Shown here: piece after piece, positions 26,173 through 35,049 of the stretch
Layout of the letters: every line of letters starts with the position of its first letter
Position numbering within the stretch: position 1 is the stretch's first letter
Assembly (NCBI GenBank): GCA_963737405.1
Contig: CAVTSL010000012.1
Location: 124,001-188,000 of the forward strand
DNA: 64,000 nucleotides
DNA from: JACCTU01 sp963737405
Lineage (GTDB): Bacteria; Actinomycetota; Thermoleophilia; Gaiellales; Gaiellaceae
Direction of reading: 5' to 3'
Program-made: the position numbers and the translations under genes
The notes under the pieces: generated by a model
Databases searched by the model: none
Told to the model about the DNA's origin: nothing
What the model saw: only the letters and a program-made list of their open reading frames with translations

Positions 26173-27003
26173 GTGGTGGTGGCCGTCGCGCGCCTCCATC
26201 CGCGACTCCTCGTCAGCGGGTCGCTGGCGATGTTCGCGCTCATCTTCGCGTCGCTCGTCGTGCTGGAGTCGCCCGGGCTCGGGCTCGGGCACTTCTTCTA
26301 CCTGCCGATCGCGATGCTCGCGATCGTCGGCGGGCCGCGGGACGGCCTGCTCGCCGGGCTCACCGCAACCGCCCTGTACACGATCGCGGTCGTGGCGAAC
26401 GAGAACCTCCCGACCCGCGACCTCCTGACGGTGAGCTCTCCCGTGCGCCTCGTCACCTACGTGACGTGCGGCGTGCTCGTCGGGTGGTTCGCGCAGCGGA
26501 ACAGCGAGCTGATCGGTCGGCTCGAGCTGCTCGCGTCGCGCGACCGGCTGACCGGGCTCCCGAACGCGCGGGCCTTCGAGGCAGCGGTCGACCGGCGCTT
26601 CGGTGCGCAGGAGCCGTTCGCGATCCTCCTCGGCGACCTCGACGGGCTCCGGCAGCAGAACGAAGAAGGAGGCCACGGCGAGGGCGACGCCGTCCTCGTG
26701 CAGCTCGCGGACACGCTCGGGAAGCTCCTCCGCGCGGAGGAAGAGATCGCGCGCGTCGGCGGCGACGAGTTCGCGATCCTCGCGACCGTCCCGTCGAAGG
26801 ACGATGCCGCCGCCCGCGCGAACCTGGTCGAGAAGCGGCTCGCAGAGAGCGGCCTCAGGGTCACCTTCGGCTGGGCGGCGTTCCCCGAGGAGGGGAACAA
26901 CGCTCTCGGGTTGATCCGCGTCGCCGACGAGCGGCTCTACGCGCGGAAGCTCGTGCGCGGACGCCGTCTCGACGCGCCGCAGCAGCAAGCGTCCTTCGCT
27001 TAG
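26173..27003 (+). CDS. Membrane diguanylate cyclase (GGDEF)
   Basis: 276 residues. About five membrane helices (LAMFALIFASLVVL, AMLAIVGGPRDGLLAG, LVTYVTCGVLVGWF) lead into a GGDEF domain: DRLTGLPNARAFE, LLGDLDGLRQQNEEGGHGEGD, and the active site RVGGDEFAIL. No RxxD product-inhibition site is present five residues before GGDEF (the residues are EEIAR), so feedback by c-di-GMP may be absent. The GTG at 26173 is the first of several possible starts. Its stop TAG is the first base triplet of the repeat element that follows. Confidence 0.9.
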   Translation: MVVAVARLHPRLLVSGSLAMFALIFASLVVLESPGLGLGHFFYLPIAMLAIVGGPRDGLLAGLTATALYTIAVVANENLPTRDLLTVSSPVRLVTYVTCGVLVGWFAQRNSELIGRLELLASRDRLTGLPNARAFEAAVDRRFGAQEPFAILLGDLDGLRQQNEEGGHGEGDAVLVQLADTLGKLLRAEEEIARVGGDEFAILATVPSKDDAAARANLVEKRLAESGLRVTFGWAAFPEEGNNALGLIRVADERLYARKLVRGRRLDAPQQQASFA

Positions 27004-27157
27004 GAGGGCTTGGCGGAACGGGCCTCGTCGTCGGGGTGCGATGGGTGGGCGAGGCAAGGACGCAGGGAGCGTTCGTATCCGCTGGATACGGGCGCGACTG
27101 AGGACGCCGCATCGCGCCGCCCAGCCGGCCCGCGGCCCCTTTCCGTCGAGCCCTCCT
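27002..27157. repeat. Inverted-repeat element between convergent genes (copy 2, long)
   Basis: Arms AGGAGGGCTTGGCGGAACGGGCC at 27002-27024 and its inverse ending AGCCCTCCT at 27149-27157 enclose about 100 bases. Inside is a perfect hairpin CGTATCC-GCT-GGATACG (27074-27090) and a longer pairing of GCGATG with CATCGC. The arms match those at 7450-7510. It spans the whole gap between the GGDEF gene and the convergent CBS gene and includes a stop codon of each. The structure resembles REPINs (two palindromic units facing each other). Confidence 0.7.
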
Positions 27158-27555
27158 TAGTCCTCGACCGGCGGCTCGTCCTCGGCGAGCCGACGCTGGA
27201 CGACCGCGCGCGAGAGCACGCCGACGAGCCGGCCGTCGGGCTCGACCACCGGCGCCCGCTCGAGATCGCGCTCCTCGAGCGCACGGAACGCATCGTCGAG
27301 CTCCGCGTCGGGATCGAGCGTGAACATCGGGTCCTCCGCGACCTCGCCGAGCAGCGTGCCGCGAGAGTCACGGCCGCGCGCGACGACCTCGCGGACGAGC
27401 GTCTTGCGCGTGACGATGCCGGTGAGGCGACCGTCCTCGCAGACGAGCACGGCGCGCACCTCCGGCCGGTCGAACAGCTCGCCCGCCTCCTGCGCGCTCG
27501 CCGATGCCTCGAGCGCCGGCGGCTCCACGATCATCGCGTCGCGGACCTTGCTCAT
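27157..27555 (-). CDS. Two-CBS-domain protein
   Basis: 132 residues with two CBS motifs: KVRDAMIVEPPALEA to LTGIVTRKTLVREVV, then VAEDPMFTLDPDAEL to RLVGVLSRAVVQRRL. Such stand-alone pairs bind adenosine nucleotides and act as energy sensors. Its ATG overlaps the stop of the glutamate dehydrogenase gene by four bases, so it may report nucleotide state to that enzyme or its pathway; no direct link is visible. Confidence 0.88.
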   Translation of the reverse strand: MSKVRDAMIVEPPALEASASAQEAGELFDRPEVRAVLVCEDGRLTGIVTRKTLVREVVARGRDSRGTLLGEVAEDPMFTLDPDAELDDAFRALEERDLERAPVVEPDGRLVGVLSRAVVQRRLAEDEPPVED

Positions 27556-28856
27556 GGGTAGATCCCGCGCGCCTCGAGCGCCTGCGCGACCTCGCGGATC
27601 CCCGAGACGAGCGCGGCGTTCCGCAGGGTGAGCTCGCGGTCGTGCGCGAGGTCCCACACGCGGTGGAACGCGTCGCCGAGCTTCTCGGCGAGCCGCGCAC
27701 GGATCTCGTCCCGCGTCCAGAAGAGCCGGCCGAGGTCCTGCACCCACTCGAAGTACGACACGGTCACGCCGCCGGCGTTCGTCAGCACGTCCGGAAGCAC
27801 GAGAATGCCGCGCTCGGCGAGGATCGCGTCGGCGTCGTTGTCGATCGGGCCGTTCGCACCCTCTGCGATCAGCCGCGCGTCGACGCGCGGGGCGTTCTCG
27901 CCCGTGATCTGGTCCTCGAGCGCGGCGAGCACGAGGATGTCGCACTGGAGCTCGAGCAGCTCCGCGTTCGTGATCCGCGCACAGTCCGGGTAGTCGGCGA
28001 GCGAGCCGTGCTCGGCCACCCACTCGTGCGCGCGCGTGACGTCGAGTCCCCCAGGCGAGTAGATGCCGCCGGAGATGTCGGAGACGGCGATCACGATCGC
28101 ACGCTTGTCGTGCAGCTCCTGCGCCGCGACGCCGCCGACGTTGCCGAAGCCCTGCACGACGCAGCGCTGGCCTGCGAGCTGCCACCCGAGGCGGTCGCAT
28201 GCGCGCTCGATCACCATCACGACGCCCGCGCCGGTCGCCTCGCGGCGGAACACGGAACCGCCGAGCGGGATCGGCTTCCCGGTCACGATCTCCGGCACCG
28301 CGAACCCGTGCTGCATCGAGTAGGTGTCCATCATCCACGCCATCGTCTGCTCGTTCGTCGCCATGTCGGGCGCCGGGATGTCCTCCTGCGGGCCGATGAA
28401 GTCGCCGAGCTCGATCGTGAAGCGGCGCGTGAGCCGCTGCGTCTCCGCGGAGCTCAGCTCGCGCGGGTTGCAGCGCACGCCGCCCTTGGCGCCTCCGTAC
28501 GGCAGCCGGAGCAGCGAGCACTTCCAGGTCATCCACATCGCGAGCGCCGCGCACTCGCCGAGCGTGACGTTGTCGTCGTAGCGGATGCCGCCCTTCGTCG
28601 GGCCGAGCACGCTGGAGTGCTGCACCCGGTAGCCGGGGAAGACGCGCAGGCTCCCGTCGTCGAGCTTGACCGGCACGGTCATCACGAGCGAGCGTTCCGG
28701 GTACCGAAGCCGCTCGGCGACCTCCGGCGCGACGTCCGCGTGCGGGAGCGCCTGCTCGAACTGGGTCAGCGCCTGACGGAAGAGCGGCGTGTCCCACTCG
28801 AGCAGGGGCGACGGCGCTTGCGTCGGCAGGCTGGCCACTCGGCGGAGTGTAGGCAC
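27552..28856 (-). CDS. Glutamate dehydrogenase (Glu/Leu/Phe/Val dehydrogenase family)
   Basis: About 434 residues. Motifs: GYRVQHSSVLGPTKGGIRY, the catalytic Lys in LPYGGAKGGV, PAPDMATNEQTMAWMMD, and the Rossmann loop VQGFGNVGGVAA. The Lys-rich pocket LGPTKGG and later TNAGGVTVSYFEWVQ are those of hexameric glutamate dehydrogenases, which interconvert glutamate and 2-oxoglutarate. Start may be GTG 28856 or GTG 28838. It is followed by a CBS-domain gene and preceded on the same strand by a membrane protein. Confidence 0.92.
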   Translation of the reverse strand: MPTLRRVASLPTQAPSPLLEWDTPLFRQALTQFEQALPHADVAPEVAERLRYPERSLVMTVPVKLDDGSLRVFPGYRVQHSSVLGPTKGGIRYDDNVTLGECAALAMWMTWKCSLLRLPYGGAKGGVRCNPRELSSAETQRLTRRFTIELGDFIGPQEDIPAPDMATNEQTMAWMMDTYSMQHGFAVPEIVTGKPIPLGGSVFRREATGAGVVMVIERACDRLGWQLAGQRCVVQGFGNVGGVAAQELHDKRAIVIAVSDISGGIYSPGGLDVTRAHEWVAEHGSLADYPDCARITNAELLELQCDILVLAALEDQITGENAPRVDARLIAEGANGPIDNDADAILAERGILVLPDVLTNAGGVTVSYFEWVQDLGRLFWTRDEIRARLAEKLGDAFHRVWDLAHDRELTLRNAALVSGIREVAQALEARGIYP

Positions 28857-28861
28857 AGGTT

Positions 28862-30946
28862 CTAGCTTCGGCAGGGACGACCGGTCGGTGCAGTCTCGAT
28901 GCGCGTGAGGCGTACTCCGACCGGGCGGAAGCGCTCGCTGTACGGCGGCGCGAGCGGGATCGCGCGCACGGTCGTCTCGCCGTCCACGCGGATCGGAACG
29001 TCGGCGAACCCGGACTCGGGGACGCACACCTCGAACGTCAGCTCCTGCGTCTGCGTCGAGCCGAGCGTGGCCGTCGCCGGCCCGACCGACGCGGTGCGCG
29101 GCGTCTCGACCTCGGGCGAGCTGACCGAGGCCTTCACGGCCGTCTGCCCGGCGGGGCCGAAGACGCGGAGCACCGCCTTCCGCTCGGGTCGCGTCCATCC
29201 GTCGGGATCGAGCCCGAACGTCATCCAGGCCGCCCGAAACGGCACCTCCAGGTCGACGAGCTCGAGGTCCCCGGACGCCGCCACCGCCGCGCCGGCCGGG
29301 CGCATCCGTGCGTCGAGCGGCGTGCGCACGATGTAGTCCGGTGGCTCGCCGGCGGCGATCCGGCCGGTCAGCGGATCGATCCGAAGCCGCGGCCGCGGGA
29401 ACGTCTCGGGCGTGTAGGTGAAGTACGGCCCGAGCATGTAGGCGCGATCGACGCGCGCGTTCCAGAACTCGACGTCCCACCACGCGACCGCGCTCGGGTA
29501 CCACTCCTCGCCGACCGAGTAGGCGAGCATCCCGACGCTTCCCGACGGCGCTGCCCGGTCGACCCATGAAAGCGACACCGGCGTCGCAACTGTGAGCGCG
29601 CGGCCGCTCGGCCCGGAGCTCTCGAACAGCCTGTTCCACGTGTACGCACTCTCGGCGATCGCGAACGCGAGCACGGCTCCGAGCACGACCACGCCGAGAC
29701 CGGGCGACGCCCAGCGGCGGAGCGCGACGAAGAGCACTGCGCCGGCGATCCCTCCGACGATCGCGAGCAGATCCGCCGGTGCGACCCCGAGGTCGTTGCC
29801 GAGCCGCACGAGCGCCTCGTGCGTCGACGAGGCCGGCGAGTCGACGTTCACGCCGAACACCGGCGCGAACTCGTGCAGCCCGACGGTCAGCACGAAGAAG
29901 ACCGTGACGCCGAGGACGCCGAGCGCGACGAGCCGCGGGCGAGGGTCGTCGAACGCGCACGCGCTCGCGAGGAAGAGCAGCGGCGCGATGTAGAAGAGGT
30001 AGCGGTCCTTCACCTCGAGCCCGAGCCCGAAGCGCGTCACGACCGAGCCGCTCTCGAGCGCGAGCACCGTCACCGCGGCGACGACGATCCCGGCGAACGC
30101 CAGCCGCTCCGGTGCGGCCCCGCGCACCAGCGCGACGATCGCCCAGCCGCCGCCGAGCAGGAGCGGGACGATCCCGAGCGCGATCGATGTGATGTCGAGG
30201 TGTTGGAGCGCCGAGTTGAGCGCGTCGAGCGAGACGAGGTTGCCTTCCTCGAACACGGGCGCGTAGCTGCCGAGCAGCCCGGCGCCGCCGAGCACGACGA
30301 CCGGGACCGCGACAGCGGCGACGGCCCCGAGCACGACGTGCTCGCGCCAGCGCCCGTGGCGGGCTTCCTGCGCGGCGGCCGCGAAGACGAACACGACGCC
30401 GAGCGCCGCGAGCTGCGGCCGCGCGAGCGTCGCGAGCAGGATCGCTCCGAGCGCGACGAGGTCGAGGCGGACCGACGGCCGGACGACGGCGTGGTACATG
30501 GCGAGCACCGCGAGGAGCGCCGCGGGGTAGGCGGCCGCCTCCGTCATGACGAAGCCGCCGATCACCGTCCATGGGAGCGCCACGGCGAAGACCGACGAGG
30601 CGAGCACCGCGAACCGCGGCAGCCCGAGCGCGCGTGCGAGGAAGTACGTCGGGACGAGCGCGCTCGCGAAGAGCACGCCGTTCAGCCCGTGCACGGCGCG
30701 CACCGCTTCCGGCATGTCGATCAACGCATAGACCGGCATGAGGAGGAACGGGTAGAGCACCGCATACGCGTCCACGTGCTCGCCGTGCAGCGTCGGCAGG
30801 AACGCGCCGTCGACGAACGAGAGCGAGAGCCGCTCGTAGAGCAGCTCGTCGGTCATCACGGCCCAGTCGGCGATGCGCGAGCAGAGCGCGCCGAGCACGA
30901 CGGCCGCCGCGGCGAAGAGCAATGCAGGCGTGCCGTACTGCCGCAC
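28862..30946 (-). CDS. Polytopic membrane protein, glycosyltransferase (GT-C)-like
   Basis: 694 residues with about eleven membrane helices in the first 440, then an outside beta-rich domain of some 250 residues. The first loop after helix 1 has the acidic pair in VMTDELLYERLS, as in GT-C enzymes that use lipid-linked sugars (PMT/ArnT class). Helices such as LLAVLAMYHAVV and PLLLGGGWAIVAL support a polytopic fold. I infer a surface-sugar transferase, but no family can be named. A TAGCGT six bases before its GTG suggests its own promoter although the upstream gene is only 18 bases away. Confidence 0.6.
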   Translation of the reverse strand: MRQYGTPALLFAAAAVVLGALCSRIADWAVMTDELLYERLSLSFVDGAFLPTLHGEHVDAYAVLYPFLLMPVYALIDMPEAVRAVHGLNGVLFASALVPTYFLARALGLPRFAVLASSVFAVALPWTVIGGFVMTEAAAYPAALLAVLAMYHAVVRPSVRLDLVALGAILLATLARPQLAALGVVFVFAAAAQEARHGRWREHVVLGAVAAVAVPVVVLGGAGLLGSYAPVFEEGNLVSLDALNSALQHLDITSIALGIVPLLLGGGWAIVALVRGAAPERLAFAGIVVAAVTVLALESGSVVTRFGLGLEVKDRYLFYIAPLLFLASACAFDDPRPRLVALGVLGVTVFFVLTVGLHEFAPVFGVNVDSPASSTHEALVRLGNDLGVAPADLLAIVGGIAGAVLFVALRRWASPGLGVVVLGAVLAFAIAESAYTWNRLFESSGPSGRALTVATPVSLSWVDRAAPSGSVGMLAYSVGEEWYPSAVAWWDVEFWNARVDRAYMLGPYFTYTPETFPRPRLRIDPLTGRIAAGEPPDYIVRTPLDARMRPAGAAVAASGDLELVDLEVPFRAAWMTFGLDPDGWTRPERKAVLRVFGPAGQTAVKASVSSPEVETPRTASVGPATATLGSTQTQELTFEVCVPESGFADVPIRVDGETTVRAIPLAPPYSERFRPVGVRLTRIETAPTGRPCRS

Positions 30947-30952
30947 GCCGGG

Positions 30953-30958
30953 ACGCTA
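30953..30958 (-). promoter_or_regulatory. Putative -10 element TAGCGT for the GT-C-like gene
   Basis: Minus-strand TAGCGT six bases before the GTG at 30946; no Shine-Dalgarno. Fits the leaderless pattern described in the findings. Confidence 0.35.
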
Positions 30959-30964
30959 GCGGCC

Positions 30965-33150
30965 TCAGCGCGTGAGCGTGAACGTCTGCCGGCCGAGGAT
31001 CGCGCCGTAGCGAACGTCGGCCCGTGCTCCGAGCCCGGGCCAGACGTACCAGCGATACGTCCCGGGCGTCAGCGTGAAGCGTCGTCCCTGGTAGGTCCAG
31101 CGGCGCTTCAGCTGGAGCTGGTTCGTGATCGGCCAGGAGCTCAGGAGCTTCAGCCCGTCGCGCCAGAGCTGCACGTTGTAGTACCGCGCGCCCGGCGACC
31201 CGCTTCCACCGGAGCATCGGCGGCTTCGTGAGGCGGGCCGCCTCCTTCGGCGAGACGAGGAGCGACGCCTTGGGGCCGGCGAGCACCATGACGCCACCCG
31301 ACCGATTCCCCGTCGTGTCGACGGCGACGAGCACGTACCGGTACTGAACGCCGTTGGCGACACCACGGTCGACGAACTGCTGCTTCGTGCCCGAGTAGAC
31401 ACTCGCCTCGGCACTGCCTGGTGCGAGGTCCGCGCGAAAGACCTCGGCGTGGTCGAAGTCCGGATCGGTCGGGTCGCTTCCACGAGAGCGCGACGGAGCC
31501 GTCACCCGAGACGACCGAGACGCTCTGGACGTCCCCGGGAGGCGTACGGTCGATCCGGGACGGTTCCGTTGCGCCGGCTCCTCCGAGCGCCGGTGGGACG
31601 GACGAGTCGGGCGCGACGATCGTGATCGACGACTTCGCGGACGCCACGTTGCCGACCGCATCCTTCGCCGTGAACGTGACGACCGTCGTCCCCGGCGGAA
31701 GCATCGCCGGGATGTCCGAAACGAGCGACGGCTTCGGGTCGACGAGGTCGACCGCCCGCGCACCTGCCAGGTACACGCCTACGGTCGGACTCGACGCGGG
31801 AACGGCGACAGCGGAGCCCAGGGTCATCGGAGCCGGAACCGTCAGCCTCGGAGGCGACGTGTCTCGCACGGCCACGGTGAACGAGCCGCTCGCCCCGACG
31901 CCGAGTGTGTTCTTCGCCGTGCACGCAACCGTGGTCGAGCCGAGCTTGAACGTCGAGCCGCTCTTCGGCGCACAGCTGATCGCGTCGGGCGGAATCGGGT
32001 CGGCGCCGTCCTCCGCGGAGACGGCGTACGTCACGACGGCGCCGTTCGGTCCGGTCGCCTCGACCACCCTGTCCGCAGGAACGTGGAGCGTCGGCGCCGC
32101 GGTCCTGATCGTCCACGAGTGCGCCGCGGGGGTCGAGTCGGCGTTGCCGGCTGCGTCGATCGCGCGGACGGCGAACGAGTGCGTTCCGTCGCCGAGCCCC
32201 GCGTAGCTCTGCGGCGAGCTGCAGGACGCGAACGCTCCGCCTTCGAGGCTGCACTCGAAGCTCGCTCCGGCATCCGGCGACGAGAACGAGAACTCCGCGC
32301 TCGACGAGGCGACGGAGGAGCTCGGTGCGGCGGAGATCGCGGTCTCGGGCGACGTTCGGTCGATTCGGAACTGGACCGATGCCTGGGCGGCCAGTCCTGC
32401 GCCGTTCGTCGCGGAGCACGAGACGGTCGTCCCGGGCGTGTCGGCGGTGTAGGTCCCCGGGTCGCAGCCCGACGCGGACGCGATCGCCGAATGCGGATCG
32501 GCGACGTCCCAGCTGACGGCGACGTCGCCTCGGTACCAGCCGTTCGAGCCGAGCGGGCCGGTCACGTGCGGGACGACCGTCGGCGCGCTGGCGTCGTAGT
32601 TGAGCGCCGCCGAGGCGGAGGTGGTCAGGCCGGCCCCGTTGGTGCACGAGCCGGACACCGACGCGCCGGCGGCGTCGGGGCCGGCGTAGATCACAGTCGG
32701 CGTGCAGGACGTGACGTCCGACACGGGGTCAGTGCCGCTGAACGCGACGGAGACCGGCTGCGTGTACCAGCCCGTGGCTCCGGGCGGCGCAGTGGGTGCC
32801 GCCGCCACGACCGGGCCGGTCTTGTCGATCTTGACGGAGACGGTTTGCGTCGCGGTGAGCCCGACTGCGTTCGCCGCGGTGCAACTGACGTCGGTGCCCG
32901 CGGTCTCCGCGCTGAGCGTGACCGCGTCGCAACCAGACGTCGAGGCGACCGCCGACTCGGCGTCGACAACACCCCAGCTCACACTCACGTCGCTCGTGTA
33001 CCAGCCTGTCGCCCCCGCCGTTCCACCGAGCGTCGGGCGTGATCGACGGAGGTGTTGTGTCGGGGTCGTCGCGCATCGCGGCACGCGGTGACGCGGAGCC
33101 GACGAGGAGCGCCGCCGCGACGACGAGTGCGACCGAGGCGGGCCGGATCA
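30965..33150 (-). CDS. Secreted HYR/immunoglobulin-like repeat protein (three frame breaks)
   Basis: From the ATG at 33150 a signal peptide MIRPASVALVVAAALLVGSA, then three units of about 78 residues that each begin GWY (GWYTSDVSVSWGV, GWYTQPVSVAFSG, GWYRGDVAVSWDV). A domain with FECSLEGGAFASCSSPQSY follows, then HYR blocks (VVEATGPNGAVVTYAV, ISCAPKSGSTFKLGSTTV; DAVGNVASAKSSITIV), a fibronectin-like part (YRYVLVAVDTTGNRSG) and a C-terminal domain ending LGRQTFTLTR. Frame breaks lie near 33035-33042, 31478-31484 and the CCC at 31191-31193; repaired length is about 727 residues. A surface or matrix protein that binds other polymers is likely. Confidence 0.7.
32310..33012 (-). repeat. Three tandem ~234-bp units inside the HYR protein
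   Basis: Units start at GWY codons near 33006, 32772 and 32541. Each codes a beta-sandwich of about 78 residues with W-Y at the front, V-S-W/F in the second strand, S-GC/SC cysteines and NG/AVGL near the end. Amino-acid identity is moderate, so the duplication is old. Confidence 0.7.
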
Positions 33151-34093
33151 TGCTCCGTCGCCTCGGCGTCAGCCGTTGGCTGTACCACGCGCGCCCGCGC
33201 CCGTACGCACTCCAGCCCTCGCCCTCGAGCTTGGCCAGCAGCTTGTCCCGTGCGTCCACGATCTCCGGAAGCGGCGGCGGCGGCTCGGCCTGCCGCCAGG
33301 CGAACCAGGGGGATTCGATCCGTCTCGACAACCCGTCCGGCGGCGAGTCGAGCACCACGTAGAACTGCGACTTGACGTACCCGCGAAACCATTCGATCTC
33401 GCACGTGCTGCTCTCGGCTGACACGGCCGGAGGGGGTGGCAGCGGAGGCTTCTGACGCGGGGGAGTCGGCCGCCTTGCCTGAGCGCGACGAGTGCGGCGC
33501 CGCTCCGAGCGACCGGGCCTCGGCGCCGGCTTACCTGGAAGGCGGATCGGCTCCCCGGCATGACCGCCCGGGACCGCGAGTCGAATCGAGGGGACGGCCA
33601 CGGATCCCACAGCGGCTGCAACGACGGCGAGCAGCGCGGCGGCGAGCAGGAACACCGCAGGCCTGACGGCGTCTGCCAGCTCGTCGCCGCTCGGCGGACC
33701 ACCGCGAGCGGCCCGAACGACGTGCGCCGTCGTCGCCCCCGATCCGGCCGGCAGCTCGCGGCGCGGTCGCGGAGCCGGCGGCTCGTGAGCCGAAGGGCGC
33801 GGGGCGGCCGCGCGGATCGGACGCTGACGCTGCGGCGCTCGAGCACGTACCGGAGCGCTCCGCCGAGTCGAGCGGGGCGTGGAGGTCGGAGCGCGTGGGG
33901 TAACCGTGATCGCCGCAGGCTGCGTGCGAGGCGGCGTCGACGACACCGTGGGCTTCGGCTTCGGAGCCGTCCGTGCCGGCGCGGGATCGGGGCTCGGATC
34001 GACGGGCGTGGCAGCGGTCGTCGGCTCAGGTGTCGGCGCGGGCTCCTCGGCAAACGCAGGCGTCGCCTCTATCCCCGCGACCGACGCCAGCAC
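33151..34093 (-). CDS. Pro/Arg-rich membrane-anchored protein, open into the next gene
   Basis: About 314 residues from a GTG at 34093; the true start may be upstream, since a short exported segment (VLASVAGIEATPAFAEEP) follows immediately. It has a long Pro/Thr/Arg-rich stalk (PEPTTAATPVDPSPDPAPA), one strong membrane helix (AVFLLAAALLAVVAAAVGSVAV), another basic Pro stretch, and a C-terminal globular motif CEIEWFRGYVKSQFYVV ... GRGRAWYSQRL. That end module recurs in other actinobacterial proteins that I recall but cannot name. No stop occurs before the ATG of the HYR gene, so the two read as one frame; a lost stop by base error is likely. Confidence 0.5.
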
Positions 34094-34257
34094 GACCGCA
34101 ACAACCGCGACTCGCGCCAGCGAGCGTCGCGTGCGGGTGATCGTGGCGGCGTCGGTTGTCGTGGTGCCCCCTAGCTGCGGTGCGTCGCTTCACCGTTGCG
34201 CCGAGGCACGCCGACGACAACTAACTCATCGGCTAGGTTTCCCCGAGCCTCCGGGAG

Positions 34258-34344
34258 TACCGGGGGCGGGACTCGAACCCGCACGTCCCGTCAGGGACAC
34301 CCGATTTTAAGTCGGGCGCGTATGACCAGTTTCGCCACCCCGGC
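34258..34344 (-). tRNA. tRNA-Leu (TAA)
   Basis: 87 bases. 5' GCCGGGGTGGCGAAACTGGT, anticodon arm CCCGACTTAAAATCGGG with anticodon TAA, a long variable arm TGTCCCTGACGGGACGT, and the T arm CGGGTTCGAGTCCCG. The long variable arm and G-containing D arm fit leucine. CCA is not encoded. Confidence 0.95.
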
Positions 34345-34371
34345 GGGGGAAGGGTAGCCCGCTGTTACGGG

Positions 34372-35049
34372 TTAGGTGCCGGGCTGGAGGCTCTCGGGCG
34401 GGATCCGCTCCGGGCCTTTGTAGCGGTAGGCGTCGCGGAACGCGCGGAAGGCGTTCTCGTCGAAGTTCGTGCACTCGGCGAGGATGCCCTGCGACTTGTT
34501 GCTCGCGGGGTCGGCCGAGTACCAGGCGGTGACCGCGATCTTCTCCCCGAGCCGCGGCAGCGGCGCGAGCAGCATCGCGCCCGGGTCCTCCCGGTAGAAC
34601 GAGCGCAGCTTCGAGATCTCGTCCTGCGACACCTGCGAGCCGTAGAAGATGACGATGCCGCCGTGCTCGAGGTTGTGGACGGACTGCGCGAGCCGGACGG
34701 GCTGGTCGTACTCGCCCCAGATCACCCACTGGCCGTAGTGCGGGCCGCTCGTCGGCGGGAACGAGTTCCACTCCTTCGGCGTCGCGTTCGGGTTCGAGAT
34801 GTGGACGCCGGCCGGCAGGCCCGGGTACGTCTTGTAGGTGCAGCCGGCGGCCTGCATCGCCTGCGCGACGTTCTCGGAGGTCGAGCTGCCGTTTCGCAGC
34901 AGGAGGAACGCAGCGGCCGCGCCCACGACGGCGAGGGCGGCGACGGCGCCGACGATCAGCCAGAGGCCGCGCCGGTCGCGCTCGTCCTTCCTCGTCTTGG
35001 GCGCCTGCACGCGGCGAGGCGGCGGCGGCGTCTTGACCTTTCCGGGCAA
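34372..35049 (-). CDS. DUF3105 membrane-anchored protein
   Basis: 225 residues. A basic Pro-rich start (KTPPPPRRVQAPKTRKDERD), a membrane helix (GLWLIVGAVAALAVVGAAAAFLLL) and an outside DUF3105 domain with SFPPTSGPHYGQWVIWG and the hallmark SVHNLEHGGIVIFY. Function unknown; the HNLEHG motif could bind metal. Start is a TTG at 35049; a stop occurs upstream and no ATG or GTG is available, so either TTG is used or the 5' end is damaged. Confidence 0.8.
   Translation of the reverse strand: MPGKVKTPPPPRRVQAPKTRKDERDRRGLWLIVGAVAALAVVGAAAAFLLLRNGSSTSENVAQAMQAAGCTYKTYPGLPAGVHISNPNATPKEWNSFPPTSGPHYGQWVIWGEYDQPVRLAQSVHNLEHGGIVIFYGSQVSQDEISKLRSFYREDPGAMLLAPLPRLGEKIAVTAWYSADPASNKSQGILAECTNFDENAFRAFRDAYRYKGPERIPPESLQPGT

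Noticed and set aside
32310..33012. Tandem repeat as CRISPR array
   Set aside because: Units are about 234 bases, in frame and code for beta-sandwich domains; no short repeat-spacer pattern.
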